Shown here: one piece after another, positions 33,378 through 43,921 of the stretch
Numbering within the stretch: position 1 is the first letter of the stretch
Layout of the letters: each line of letters starts with the position of its first letter
Source of the DNA: Toxorhynchites rutilus septentrionalis
Taxonomy: Eukaryota; Arthropoda; Insecta; Diptera; Culicidae
Assembly: GCF_029784135.1 (NCBI RefSeq)
Contig: NC_073746.1
Location: forward strand, 114,884,035-114,948,034
Length of the DNA: 64,000 nucleotides
Direction of reading: 5' to 3'
Notes under the pieces: generated by a model
What the model was told of the DNA's origin: nothing
Seen by the model: the letters and a program-made list of their open reading frames with translations, nothing else
Database searches by the model: none
Translations under genes and position numbers: made by a program

Positions 33378-33840
33378 GAAATTCGATTTCGGTCATATGA
33401 CCATCACATACCCGTTTACATCGAATGATCCGTTGAACCCAATTTTCCACTACTCGGCCACACATTTCGACCGGAATGTACATCATTGATGTTAAGATCT
33501 TCCGATTCTGGTTAAAAATAGTTTCCCAACATGTCGCGAGAGCGTTCTCCATTGACGGTAACATGACGGTCGTTCTCATTGACGAAGAAATACGGCCCAA
33601 TCACTTCTCCGGCATTAAAACCACACCAAACAGTATTTTTCTGCGGAAGCAATGATGTTCCTTGAAGCACAAAAAGGTTTGCATCTGTCCAATAACGCAT
33701 ATGTTGCTTGTTGACCATTGAGGAAGGCCATTTGGAAAGCCTTGCTGCCGCTGAAGTCTGGTTCCTCGCTAGATGACTAATAAATCTTGAAAGGCTTATT
33801 GGTGACTTTTTCCGATCGAACAATTAATTTTCGTGAGTTC
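33378..33840 (-). pseudogene. DD41D (rosa-like) mariner-group transposase relic
   Basis: The minus strand reads TVWCGFNAGEVIGPYFFVNE and VTVNGERSRDMLGNYF, then after a deletion PVEMCGRVVENWVQRI near the C-terminus. These match the region before the second catalytic Asp and the end of DD41D transposases, such as the copy at 46733-47996. The block with the second and third catalytic residues is deleted. Confidence 0.75.
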
Positions 33841-33987
33841 AAGCATTGTTTCCGGGTTAAAAATGACGTCAAAATGCAGTGCAATTCAACCCGGATATGA
33901 AGAAGATATGAGAGATGCGTTCTTCGAAGGAAAGTTGAAGGTGAAATTTTTTTCAAACAGTTGTTGTTATCGACACCGTCACCCTAA

Positions 33988-35318
33988 GGGGCTGTCCACA
34001 TACTACGTGGACAACTTTAGGGTGGTAGGGGTTACGAAAATATCCACGCTTGTCCACGGTGAAGGGGGAGGGGGTATAGATAATGTCCACGTGGACACGT
34101 TAAATACATAATTTGAAAAAAAATGCATCTGTATTTAACAATAAATAAAATTTATTTTGCATTTCCGAGAAATTTATTGGTATTTATCAAAAAAAAATAT
34201 TGAGCTGTCTGATGGTGCTTCCCGGACTAAATTCCATATTTTCCATATCGTTAAACTTCTTTGCTAAAATTTGTTTGAGTGATTGGAAAGTATTTCTGTA
34301 TTTTGTGTTCATACCAAGCAACCAGTCGATAGATCCGAACACGTACAGTTCGCCACTAAACGAATCAAAATCAGCGGTCCAGCGATTACCCATCATGATA
34401 GGCGTCCTTTTCCACCAGAATAAAGCCAAATCTAATGTCTCTTTGACAGTTCGGAAAAAAACTTGGTTGCGATAAGCTTCTTCACCCACCGTATTTCCCA
34501 GATATTGCATCTTCGAATTATTATTTGTTCAGGCTGATGGGCAAAATAATTGGAGGAGAAGAATTTCGGCTCATTGGATGTATTAAAAAGCACGTTGCGC
34601 AGAAAAAAAAGTTCTGCGATGATGAAATTTTCAAGTTGCATGAAGGATGACGAAAGATTGCATCAGATATTAGTCACTGACTAACGTCTATTAATTTGAG
34701 TAATTTAGGTGCTGATCAAATCAAAACTACATAACACCACATAGAATTTTAATATCTTGAACAGCGTGATGATATCCATATCTATTTTTTTCTGACACAG
34801 AGGTCTTGTTTTGACTAACTGAATTCCACCAACGTAATCCTTGATTTCATTTTTGATTTTCTCCAAAACTTTAGTAGCTCAGCCGGTTTACGCCAGTTTA
34901 TGCTACAAAATGTCCGAGGTAAAATTCACAAGTGATGCTTTGATATAACGTAAATATAACGTAAGATAACGTAATAACAACATAAATGGAGTTTTGAAGA
35001 AACTAAGGAGTTATACAAATAACTCCACGGGCAATGCTGGGAAACAAATAAAAAAATAAGCACAAACCGTTACTATTCATTAATAAATAATACACTTTTT
35101 TTCAATACAAAAACATAGTATACAAGATAGAAACAAACTAAAAATAAATTTTACGCGCAGTTCAATTACTTTTCCGATTTTTATTCAAAAAAATGAAGAA
35201 ATGTTCACGTGGACAACAGGGGGAGGGGTATAGAAAATGTCCACGCTTGTCCACGGAGGGGGAGAGGGGTTTCTAAAATAGTGCTTTTTCTGTCCACGTG
35301 GTATGTGTTCATTCTTGG
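33988..35318. mobile_element. GGGGCTGTCCA-TIR element, copy 2
   Basis: The left end GGGGCTGTCCACATACTACG and the right end CTGTCCACGTGGTATGTG (about 35300-35318) are inverted copies, with GTCCACG-rich subterminal repeats on both sides. It is the same family as 9863-12597. The minus strand carries a decayed frame at 34187-34510 (TADFDSFSGELYVFGSIDWL; LKQILAKKFNDMENMEF) and further pieces near 34790-34900. I could not assign these to a transposase family. They are the best handle for identifying the autonomous element. Confidence 0.65.
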
Positions 35319-36608
35319 ACACCATCCTTATTTTTCTTGCGGTCCGCGACACCGTGACAAAACCGTATTTGTGGTCCCTCTGCAAAAAGGTTGAGTGCCG
35401 CTGGATTATAGCAACATTATGGTGACCGCAAAAAAAACTAGCCAGATAAGGTCGCAGCAGCGCTCCCAAGATTACTCAAAGATAAATGAAGTAAGTTTAA
35501 CCCATTTTAGGCCAAACGTTCGAAAAATCGAACAGCAACTTTGGTAATCCTTAATGCCTTTGGAAGGCAACCATATGATAAGGTTTTGACATCAAATGAT
35601 AGCTTAGTCTTAGTCCTAGTCTTAGGGTTATCAAATGGTGCTCCGCGGGAAATTTGTGCTCCCCGAAGTCATAGCAAATGCTTCAACTTGAAAACCCACC
35701 TTGAAAAAAACCTTAAATTTCACTTCACTTGGCATATAGCGATTTATCTTGTTTACTCCGGGTCAGATGTCGTGTAAATTTGACGCACAACCGAAATAGA
35801 GTTGTTCCCAGTTGAATAATGTCAATGCAAATAGGATTTGTTTTTTTTTGTTATAAAATTGAGGTGCTCCGTCAAATGTTTTTGCTGTAAAAAGTGCTCC
35901 GCCATAAAAAAATCTGAAAAGCTGAACTTTGCTACAGTATTACTTTGATGAAAGATCACCAATTTTTGTGTAGGAAAAAAACCCATTGGATTGAACCTCC
36001 TACAGGAACAAGAATGTAGGTTTTGGCCAATGTTTTTATTTGGCAATTTTTCCATTTTTCTGTCATTTTCCTGAAAACGGAAGAAAGGTAAAAAGTAATC
36101 TTGTAGATTAGGGTTTCGGTAACGCCAATAATTAAATTTACATTAATGAATTTTGCAAAAAAAAAATACAGCTTAGTCGTTAATGGGTTAATGAGTTTAC
36201 CCTGGATAGACTGCAAACGAACAATGTGTGAATCGAATGAACCATATATTTCTATTGTTTCTATTGTTAGTGTTCTTTTACACGATTTTTCTAATACTTC
36301 AGCTTGATGCATTCTTTTCTTCCAGAATAAATGGACTACTAAAGATCTAGAAACTGAGAAATTCCTGAAAAAAGGAAATTGAAATAATAAAAATATCTGT
36401 TTAAATAATGTTTCGGTACCCCCAAAATTGATAGGGGCACTAAACTTCAAAAATAAAAACAAAATGTAATACGAGTCAGTAGCAGTGAATCCGTAGGCCG
36501 AAAAAATCATAATGAACAAAATTTTTATTTTTCATGGCTTTCTATCTTCCACTGATTTTTTATTGCTTTTTTTGTCATATAAACCGGACCAGACATCAAA
36601 CAAACACC
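35319..36608. other. Unassigned AT-rich sequence
   Basis: No motif was recognised. A 187-residue minus-strand frame (35956-36519) is Phe/Leu/Ile-rich, as expected of chance frames in AT-rich DNA, and has no family features. Confidence 0.3.
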
Positions 36609-37066
36609 GTAGCCACGTTGGTTGCGCGTTCGCTTAGTGAGCGATCGATCGTGAGTTCAAAACTCAGGGCCCTCATTGACCATCTTTGTGTTGTTACAGA
36701 ATACACGCAGCCATCTTCGGTGATGGAGATCGATCCACGGTCGAAAAAAAAAGATTGATTCATCCATACAACTGCTCTGCTCTGCAAGACACATCGGGCT
36801 GCTGTTCTATAAATAACAATGGTCAACAATAATGGAAGAAAAGAAGGAAAACTCTTACGCCTAAATGGCTACTGTGTAAATTTGTACCATATGCAATGAT
36901 GGTATAGAAGGGAGAATACTCTAACGCCGAAAAATGCCAACTGTGTAATGTGTTATATAAGATATGATATAGATATGATAAACATGTGACATGTACACGA
37001 TTAAATTCGGCTCTGTTACAGCTAAAATGCTAATGAGCCTAGAGTAAACAAGAGGGATTAAAAAAA
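36609..37066 (+). mobile_element. tRNA-derived SINE, copy 1 (GTAGCCAC type)
   Basis: Starts GTAGCCACGTTGGTTGCGCG and has a cloverleaf-like head: an anticodon-stem-like CGCTTAGTGAGCG and a T-arm/B-box-like GAGTTCAAAACTC (36653-36665). The body contains CTCTTACGCCTAAATGGCTA and ends GCTAATGAGCC plus an A-rich tail. It is about 460 bp and shares its full length with 51309-52462. The family is not named here. Confidence 0.75.
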
Positions 37067-37184
37067 TATAAACATGTCGCTATGGTATGATAAGAAGTCA
37101 AAACATTTTAACTGTCGAAAATGTTTTCTAGCATGTTTTTGGACGATTTTTTTTTTGATAGTTGGACTTAAAAATAATGATTTT

Positions 37185-37480
37185 TTATTGGTTCATGCTG
37201 TAATCATCTTGAACCCGACAACGAAAAGCTTCAGCAGATTGGTTGAAGTCGAAGTATCCATAAAAATCATTGAATCGTGCTGTCATGAAGCGAATTGGGT
37301 CATGCAAGCCGTAGTTTGCAAAAAGGGGTCTAAGATGAAGAAAAAATTTCGAGCGAAGTACTCCATCAGATGAATTCTCTCTGACTAGATTCAATCCTTG
37401 AGGGCATAAGAGCACCAAACCACCACGCAGAGTTCCAGAATCGATCGAACAAGCGTGCAGAGCAATGTTTTCAAACAGGT
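37185..37480 (-). pseudogene. Nested LINE, segment 3 (ORF2 C-terminus)
   Basis: The minus strand reads CLKTLLCTLVRSILELCVVV in one frame, the LYCSLVRSxLEY block found after the RT thumb, and then a decayed C-terminus to about 37185. It continues the LINE interrupted by the TIR elements. The preceding segment is 38042-38456. Confidence 0.65.
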
Positions 37481-37481
37481 A

Positions 37482-38039
37482 CACCCAACATTAATTTTTT
37501 AACATGTTTTGACATCCTGATTTATAATATTCAATGAGCTTGAAAATAACAAAAAAGTGCTACCCTCCCATACTGTATAATATATTATATATACCACAGC
37601 AGTATAAGAGCAATATGAGAGAGCGAAACAAGAGACACATTGCAAATAAGCACACATTAACCCTTTCCGCATGTTCACGTTTATGCTTTCCTGTTTACTC
37701 TTCATAAACACTTTCCATGCATCTTTTTAAGATCCAACTTTATTTTATAATGTGGTGTAATACTTATTCGTATAACAGCATCAGTGGTTATGTGGATAGC
37801 GTGGTCGTGTGAAACAGCCTTGCATCCCATCCGGCCTTGGTTCGATCCCTGCTTGGCATCGTTCGATTTTTTTTCCAAGCTGACGTTCAGTCTGAGAGAA
37901 AGAGAGGTCTGCTCCCATACATACAAACATTTCCAAACGCTTGAAAATATGCTTTTATTTGATCATTTCATCCTTCAGCACACGAAAAAGCATTTTTTTG
38001 CCGAAGATGATATTTTTTCTGCTAACGCTAGTGTGATCC
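37482..38039 (+). mobile_element. CACCCAAA-TIR repeat with tRNA-like block, copy b
   Basis: Left end CACCCAACATTAATTTTTT with TA at 37480-37481; right end diverged (CTAGTGTGATCC) with TA at 38040-38041. Inside are an A-box-like TGGATAGCGTGG (37792-37803) and a B-box GGTTCGATCCC (37839-37849), about 35 nt apart, as in a tRNA. It splits the LINE ORF2 relic, whose sequence resumes on both sides. Confidence 0.75.
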
Positions 38040-38041
38040 TA

Positions 38042-38456
38042 CACACTAGCGAAACCCGTCGGAGATTTGGATGAGATTTAAGGATGAATCCGAGTTGCTT
38101 ATTAGCCCTGGTTATTATGTCCGAGTAATGCGGTTTAAATATTAAGCCAGAGTCAGGCGTAATTTCGAGATTACGTATTTTTTCCACATGTTGCAAAGGT
38201 TTAAAATCGATCATGTATGCAAACGTTATTGGATTCGGTTTTCGGTGACATGTTAGAACGCTGCAGTTTTAGACACTTAGTACATAGAACGATCCACTAC
38301 CAATTGAGAAGATCAATCCGATCTCGTTCATGAAGATAGAAAAAAGCAACGGTCCAAGTTTGCTGCCATGAGGTACTCCTGATCTGTGGGTGGAATTCTC
38401 CGAAAGATCATATCCAATTCGTACACATATTTTTTGGTTGATTAGGTACACCCAAA
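38042..38456 (-). pseudogene. Nested LINE, segment 2 (reverse transcriptase core)
   Basis: The minus strand reads HRSGVPHGSKLGPLLFSIFM (RT block with SGVPQGSxLGPLLF) and then, after a short gap, IRNLEITPDSGLIFKPHY (family type xxDLGVILDSKLxFxxH). It is the middle part of the LINE whose other parts are 46403-46690 and 37185-37480. Frameshifted and dead; Jockey-like by motif. Confidence 0.8.
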
Positions 38457-38568
38457 GTTAATTTTTAGCACATGTTATGGCATCCCAATTTATTACAATA
38501 ATTGAGCTGAAAAATAACAGAAAATGTTCTACTCCCCAATACATGTATATCATTAGTATAATATATAT

Positions 38569-38838
38569 AATCTTGTTGTGGCCTTCGACGTTCAGCTTTT
38601 AAAAAACGTTTATTATAATCAACATACAGTTTATTATCTAAATATCATTTATTAAGCAAACGTGGACGGTCACGGAAAGAATTTGAATGAGAACTGAACA
38701 GCGTCGTGGGTTCTGCTGCTGGTATATATCGATGAGTAATGCTGATGCAGCGGAACGATGGCTATTGGCTGGCCGCGATCGTACGATGTTTGGAATGTGC
38801 TGATCGTGGTCCTTTGGTGTGCATATCATAACGTGATT
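38569..38838 (-). repeat. Errantivirus 3' LTR
   Basis: 270 bp, plus-strand ends AATCTTGTTG and AACGTGATT, so AATC and GATT form short inverted ends. It appears identical to the 5' LTR at 45663-45932. The env stop codon (complement 38840-38838) uses the first base of this LTR in the element's reading direction. Confidence 0.95.
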
Positions 38839-40388
38839 CATCGGGGGGGTGAAAAAGTGTCGTCCTCGGCACTTGGTTGGTTATTCTGAATTCCTGGCAG
38901 GATGTTGTTGAGTTCGAGGTTTATCAACTTCTGGCGTTTCCTTGATTTCCTTTGTTGAGTAGCTTTCAGATGATAATAGATTAAAAATAGAATAATAATC
39001 AATAGAGTTGAGGACAGGGATGTCCCTCCTACTAGACTCCATTTCCATTTTTGGTCGGATTCTTGTTGAAGGAATACTTTGTCTAAATGTTTCCTGTTCG
39101 AGAGTGCTACTTCTTCTATTTTTGCCACATCGTGATCGTTTATGATTTGCTTTTTAATGGAAAGGTCATGAAGAGCTCCTTGGAATGTTTCAACTTCGCT
39201 AATTTTGTCGATTGAAGTAAAGTTGCGTTCCATGTAGGTAACCGTGCAGTTCGAGAAAGATATTATGAAACTTCCGGAAAGATGTCTGTTACTAGGTCCG
39301 CAATCGGAACGTAACTCCTGGTCTTTTGCATTAGTGATCAGGACCTTGTTATTAGCTATTAATTTTGCAGATGTTTCTTCACTTTTTTCCATCACACAAT
39401 GCGGATCGTTGCCCATTATAAGTGGGTAAATGCATGAGTCTTTGAACTCTTTTGTGTAAATGTTTAATTGGACGTAGTTTTCTGGTTCCGTTGTGGTAAG
39501 GAGTTGTCTACCTTGTTTGATTACGAATTGGGGATATTCTTTTATAACAATACCGTTCTGATTTATTGGGTATATACGGATAATTGTTGATTCTTCCGGT
39601 TCCATTTCTGGGACGTGGATAATGTACAGTAAAGTATTTTCGCTAGTGGCTATTTTTGGGGTCACTAGATTGAGTGCTTCTTCAGGTATGTCCATTTGAA
39701 TTCCTTGATTGTTGAGGATGGTTTTTATCAGGTTAATTTCTTTGCTGGATAATATTCTGCTATTGGTAACTCGCATTTTAGAGAAGAGTACTGCTTCTTG
39801 AATGTTGATTAGAATTTTGTTGATAGTGTCGATGTTCAGAATTGTTGTAATTATGTCGATATCGTCGAGGATGATTTGATTGATATGCTGTTTCTCAATT
39901 ATTTGATTAATTGCGGTTGTTAATTCAGAGATACTGTTGCCAATCTGTTCGTTGATTTTGATTTGATGATTGTTCTCGCTGACTAGTTGGTTCAAGCTCC
40001 TGTTGATGATTCGTAGGTCTTGGGCGTCGGGGCTGCCGGCGATCCATTTCCATGCTGTGCCTATGATGTCCCATCTTCTGGTCCTCTTATGAATAGTTGG
40101 TTTAATTTGTAGAAAATTAGAATACAATTCGCGTATTTTATGCTTGCTAATCTGATTAAGTACATTATTATTCTTTTGATTATTGTATACCAAACTTGTA
40201 AGTTGGTTGATTGTTGACTCTAGGTCTGTAAGATTAATTGGATGTATTATCCTAATATTTCCCGTTTGGATTTTGCAAGAACCAATCTTCTGCATTAATA
40301 TAAGATCGTTATGAAGATTTCTTATGGTGAGCTCCTGACATGAAATTCTTGAGATGACGATGATGATTCCTATGTATGAGATGAGCAT
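38838..40388 (-). CDS. env: Errantivirus envelope protein (516 residues)
   Basis: A class I-like Env of the errantivirus/baculovirus-F type. A hydrophobic signal peptide lies at about 1-18. A basic KRTRR cleavage site (101-105) is followed by a hydrophobic fusion-peptide-like segment (WDIIGTAWKWIAG). A long helical/heptad part comes next, and a membrane anchor at about 450-475 (TLLIIILFLIYYHL) precedes a basic cytoplasmic tail. The frame is uninterrupted. In this group env is made from a spliced RNA; the splice sites were not assigned. It follows pol after about 30 bp. Confidence 0.9.
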   Translation of the reverse strand: MLISYIGIIIVISRISCQELTIRNLHNDLILMQKIGSCKIQTGNIRIIHPINLTDLESTINQLTSLVYNNQKNNNVLNQISKHKIRELYSNFLQIKPTIHKRTRRWDIIGTAWKWIAGSPDAQDLRIINRSLNQLVSENNHQIKINEQIGNSISELTTAINQIIEKQHINQIILDDIDIITTILNIDTINKILINIQEAVLFSKMRVTNSRILSSKEINLIKTILNNQGIQMDIPEEALNLVTPKIATSENTLLYIIHVPEMEPEESTIIRIYPINQNGIVIKEYPQFVIKQGRQLLTTTEPENYVQLNIYTKEFKDSCIYPLIMGNDPHCVMEKSEETSAKLIANNKVLITNAKDQELRSDCGPSNRHLSGSFIISFSNCTVTYMERNFTSIDKISEVETFQGALHDLSIKKQIINDHDVAKIEEVALSNRKHLDKVFLQQESDQKWKWSLVGGTSLSSTLLIIILFLIYYHLKATQQRKSRKRQKLINLELNNILPGIQNNQPSAEDDTFSPPR

Positions 40389-40420
40389 CTGTAATACAAT
40401 GTGAGATAGAAAGAGAAAAG

Positions 40421-43400
40421 TTATCTTTTTTTTGGTCTTTTAATTTTATTTTTGTGTCTTTTTATTTCGCAGTTATTTTTGAATGTGCGATCTGTTACTT
40501 CGTTAGCATTGGTTTTGTTGGCTCTAGCTTGTTTTTTGGTACGGATGTTGGGAATAACAAAAACTTCCTGTTTATCATTAATAATTGGAGGTTCCTCTTT
40601 CTTTGAATTTTGTTTTACAATTTGTTTTTGTGATTTTTCCATATTTAACTTAGCTTTGAGGAATAATTCTTGTGCGTCTTTAATTATTTCTTGAGGGTTA
40701 ACAATATTATTTTGGTTAAAGAGAATTTCGTTTGGTGTGTATTGTGTTGAAGAATGTACAGTGTTATTATATAATGCTACAGATAATTTAACAATTGATT
40801 TTGTGCCCATAGTTCTGAATTTATGCTTGTTTGTATTAAATATTTCAATAATGGTAGAATGTGCACGTTCTATTTGTCCGTTGGATTCGGAAGATGCTGC
40901 GTAGTCTATCTGTGTTCCTAGTTGGCTGAGAAAGTATTTAAGATGAATAGATCTGAATGTTGTTTCATGATCTGTTATGATTTGTCTGGGCACTCCAAAT
41001 GTACTTATGTATTTTCCTAGTGCTTTTTGAACATGTACTAAATTCTTTGATTTTATAAATATCATTTGAAGATGTTTTGAAAATGAATCAATAAGTGACA
41101 AAAAGGAATGTTTATCTATTATGAATATATCCATGTGTATTCTTTCTAATGGTTTTTCGGTAATGGGCCTAGGAGAAATTTTTATGTTGAATGGTTTCCT
41201 CTCATATTTATGGGTATTACATATTTCACAAGAGTTTATAAATTTTCTCACTTTTATGCACATGTTGGGGAAAAAATAAGATCTTTTAATTTGAGCTTCA
41301 ACTTCGGTAATACCGCGATGTGCCCTTTCATGTTCTTTTGCAATTAATTGGTCCTGTCTATTTTCATTTTGAACATCTTCTACCATTCGGTCTGTGAAAA
41401 CAAAATGGCCTTTCTGACTAAAGTTTTCCTTGTAAGATTCCTGGATAGTTTGGATGAGGTTTTCTGGAGCCATGAGAGCAGTTTGTCTACCGTTATGAAA
41501 GAGTTTGAGAAAGTGTGTAACTTGATCTTTATCGAAAGAATTTTGAGATACTATAGTTCTGTGATAATTTTGGAATAGGGTTTCTTGTATTATGGTATCC
41601 AGTCGAGAAATTCTGAAAATCATTTGGTTACGGAAATAATTTAACGGGCGTTCGGAGAAATGGATGAAATAGTTGGAGGAGTCGTCGGCAGAGTGAATTG
41701 TTTGGGAATCGGAAAGGTTTGGATGGTTCTCGGGATTGTCCGATTGTGGGGGATTATTGGTGACAGATGCTTCACCGTCCTCTTGGTCTCTAGGATCTGA
41801 AATATTAGAAGATGTGTTATTATTTGTGATACAAACATTTGCTTCAATTGGCATTCTGCTTAAGGCGTCTGCTACAACATTGGATTTTCCTTCCTTGTAT
41901 TTAATCTCGTAGTCGTAATTCTCTAGGTCTAGGCGCCATCGTAAGATTTTAGAATTCTTATCAGAAGTTTTGATAAACGTTAGAGGCTTATGGTCCGTAA
42001 CAAGAGTGAATTTTTGACCATACAGGTAAGGTTTAAATTTATTTACCGCCCATATTATGGCTAATGCTTCTTTCTCATTTGTGGCGTATCGTGACTCGGT
42101 ATCCGAAAGTGTTCGTGATGCAAATGCGATTGGCCTTTCGACATTGTCCTGTATCTGTGATAGGACAGCTCCTAATGCAAAGCCAGATGCATCCGTAGTT
42201 AAAATGAAGGGATGATCAAATTGCGGATATGCCAGTACTTGGTCTGTGGATAGTATTTTTTTAAGAGTATTAAAGGAATTTATGTATGAAGTGTCTTGTA
42301 ATTCAATTGTCGAGTCTTTCTTTAAATACTTCGACATGGGTCGTGTGATTTTTGAAAAATCCTTAATAAATCTTCTGTAATAACCGATTAAACCTAGAAA
42401 TTGTTTAATTTCTTTTTGATTTTTCGGTAAAGGCCATTGAAGAATTTTTTCAATTTTTTCGGGATTTGGTTTTACTCCTTCGGATGTTATGATGTGTCCT
42501 AAAAATTCTGTTTGCCTTTTCAAAAACTCGCATTTATCTAATTGAATTTTTAAATTGAAATCGGATAAACGCTTTAAAATTAATTGAAGGTTTTCTAAGT
42601 GGTTCTCTAGATTATATCCAATAATAATTATATCGTCAAGATACACGTAGCACTTCGTTCCAATATAATCACCGAGGATATCATTCATTGCTCTCTGAAA
42701 GGTTGCGGGAGCATTTTTAAGCCCAAAAGGCATTCTAGTGAATTCAAAATGCCCTTTGTCTGTAGAAAAAGCTGTTTTCTCGATATGTTTCGGGTCCATT
42801 GGAATTTGGTGGAATCCCGATTTTAAATCAAGAGTTGTGAAATATTCAGATTTTCCTAGGGAATCCAAAATTTCTTCAATTTGAGGCATAGGATATTTAT
42901 CGTCTATAGTATGTTCGTTAAGCTTCCTATAATCGATTACGACTCGTACTTTTTTCTTTCCAGATGCGTCTGTTTTTTTTGGGACCACCCATATGGGTGA
43001 GGAGTACGGACTTTTGGAAGGTCGAATTATTCCATTATCTAACATTTCTTGTATTTGTTCATGAACATCTAGTTTGAAATGATGTGGGTACCGATAATTT
43101 TTTGTGTAAATTGGCATATCGTTAGTGGTTAAAATTTTATGTTTAGTGGCTGATGTGGATGTGAGTTTTTCCCCTTTTTTAGATACAACTGCTTGATGTT
43201 GGTGAAGAATTTGAATTAATTTGGTTTTTTCTAATGATGAAAGATGATTTGTTCTAATGATGTCATTAATTTCATTTTCAGAAATACATTCTGAGTGTTT
43301 TATTAGGAAGGGAGAAATGGTTTCAAAATTGTTAACTGTTAATCCAATTTTCGGGATATTTATGGGGTTTCTACATGTGGAAATTACATTGACGGTTGTT

Positions 43401-43921
43401 TTATTATTTTCTGCTCTATAGAGTCCAGGATTAATAAAGATATTTTTGTAAAGTTTTTGATAAGAGGGGACAAGCCAATCACCGTTATTTGTGGTCTCAA
43501 TTGTTACAAAATGATTGTAAAGTTGTTTGGTGGGGTAAAATTTGGCATATGAAAATTGTTTGTCTAATAGTGTTAGTGTTTCGTCTTCGTAATTGATGCG
43601 TGCTTTGAGTTCTGCCAATGTTTCCGATCCTATTAAGCCGTCGAAAAAGTTGTGAAATTTCAAGACGTAAAACGTGAAGGGTTTGAAAGCGCCGTTAAAC
43701 AAAGCAATTTTTCCTTTTTCGGTTACACTGTTGGTTCCACACACGTTTTTTATTTTCGTATTTGGTACGGTGCTAGTTTTTCCCAAGATTCCTGGTGCAA
43801 TAATATTTTTGTTTGCTCCAGAATCTATCAAAATATTTAGGGTTTGATTATTTTTAGGATGTTTAATTTTGAGATAGGGTAAGTAATTTAAGTTGGATTT
43901 AGATTTGTGTATCCCAAGTGA
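40421..43921 (-). CDS. pol: Errantivirus Pol polyprotein (PR, RT, RNase H, IN)
   Basis: Expressed from the -1 frame relative to gag; the frame is open from the slippery site at 43927-43921, and the first Met is at 43831. Counting from that Met: protease DSGAN (3-7), RT with FTTLDLKSGF (331-340) and YLDD (397-400), RNase H TDASG (546-550), the integrase zinc domain H834/H838/C868/C871, and the DDE triad near D901, D954 and E988. A basic Lys-rich tail ends the protein. No stops or frameshifts were seen, so all enzymatic functions look preserved. Confidence 0.93.
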   Translation of the reverse strand, partial: SLGIHKSKSNLNYLPYLKIKHPKNNQTLNILIDSGANKNIIAPGILGKTSTVPNTKIKNVCGTNSVTEKGKIALFNGAFKPFTFYVLKFHNFFDGLIGSETLAELKARINYEDETLTLLDKQFSYAKFYPTKQLYNHFVTIETTNNGDWLVPSYQKLYKNIFINPGLYRAENNKTTVNVISTCRNPINIPKIGLTVNNFETISPFLIKHSECISENEINDIIRTNHLSSLEKTKLIQILHQHQAVVSKKGEKLTSTSATKHKILTTNDMPIYTKNYRYPHHFKLDVHEQIQEMLDNGIIRPSKSPYSSPIWVVPKKTDASGKKKVRVVIDYRKLNEHTIDDKYPMPQIEEILDSLGKSEYFTTLDLKSGFHQIPMDPKHIEKTAFSTDKGHFEFTRMPFGLKNAPATFQRAMNDILGDYIGTKCYVYLDDIIIIGYNLENHLENLQLILKRLSDFNLKIQLDKCEFLKRQTEFLGHIITSEGVKPNPEKIEKILQWPLPKNQKEIKQFLGLIGYYRRFIKDFSKITRPMSKYLKKDSTIELQDTSYINSFNTLKKILSTDQVLAYPQFDHPFILTTDASGFALGAVLSQIQDNVERPIAFASRTLSDTESRYATNEKEALAIIWAVNKFKPYLYGQKFTLVTDHKPLTFIKTSDKNSKILRWRLDLENYDYEIKYKEGKSNVVADALSRMPIEANVCITNNNTSSNISDPRDQEDGEASVTNNPPQSDNPENHPNLSDSQTIHSADDSSNYFIHFSERPLNYFRNQMIFRISRLDTIIQETLFQNYHRTIVSQNSFDKDQVTHFLKLFHNGRQTALMAPENLIQTIQESYKENFSQKGHFVFTDRMVEDVQNENRQDQLIAKEHERAHRGITEVEAQIKRSYFFPNMCIKVRKFINSCEICNTHKYERKPFNIKISPRPITEKPLERIHMDIFIIDKHSFLSLIDSFSKHLQMIFIKSKNLVHVQKALGKYISTFGVPRQIITDHETTFRSIHLKYFLSQLGTQIDYAASSESNGQIERAHSTIIEIFNTNKHKFRTMGTKSIVKLSVALYNNTVHSSTQYTPNEILFNQNNIVNPQEIIKDAQELFLKAKLNMEKSQKQIVKQNSKKEEPPIINDKQEVFVIPNIRTKKQARANKTNANEVTDRTFKNNCEIKRHKNKIKRPKKR

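Noticed and set aside
35956..36519. 187-residue minus-strand frame
   Set aside because: Low-complexity Phe/Leu/Ile composition in AT-rich DNA, no motif and no matching second copy.
37784..38074. 96-residue plus-strand frame
   Set aside because: Lies across a TIR element copy with a tRNA-like block and overlaps an older LINE relic on the other strand.
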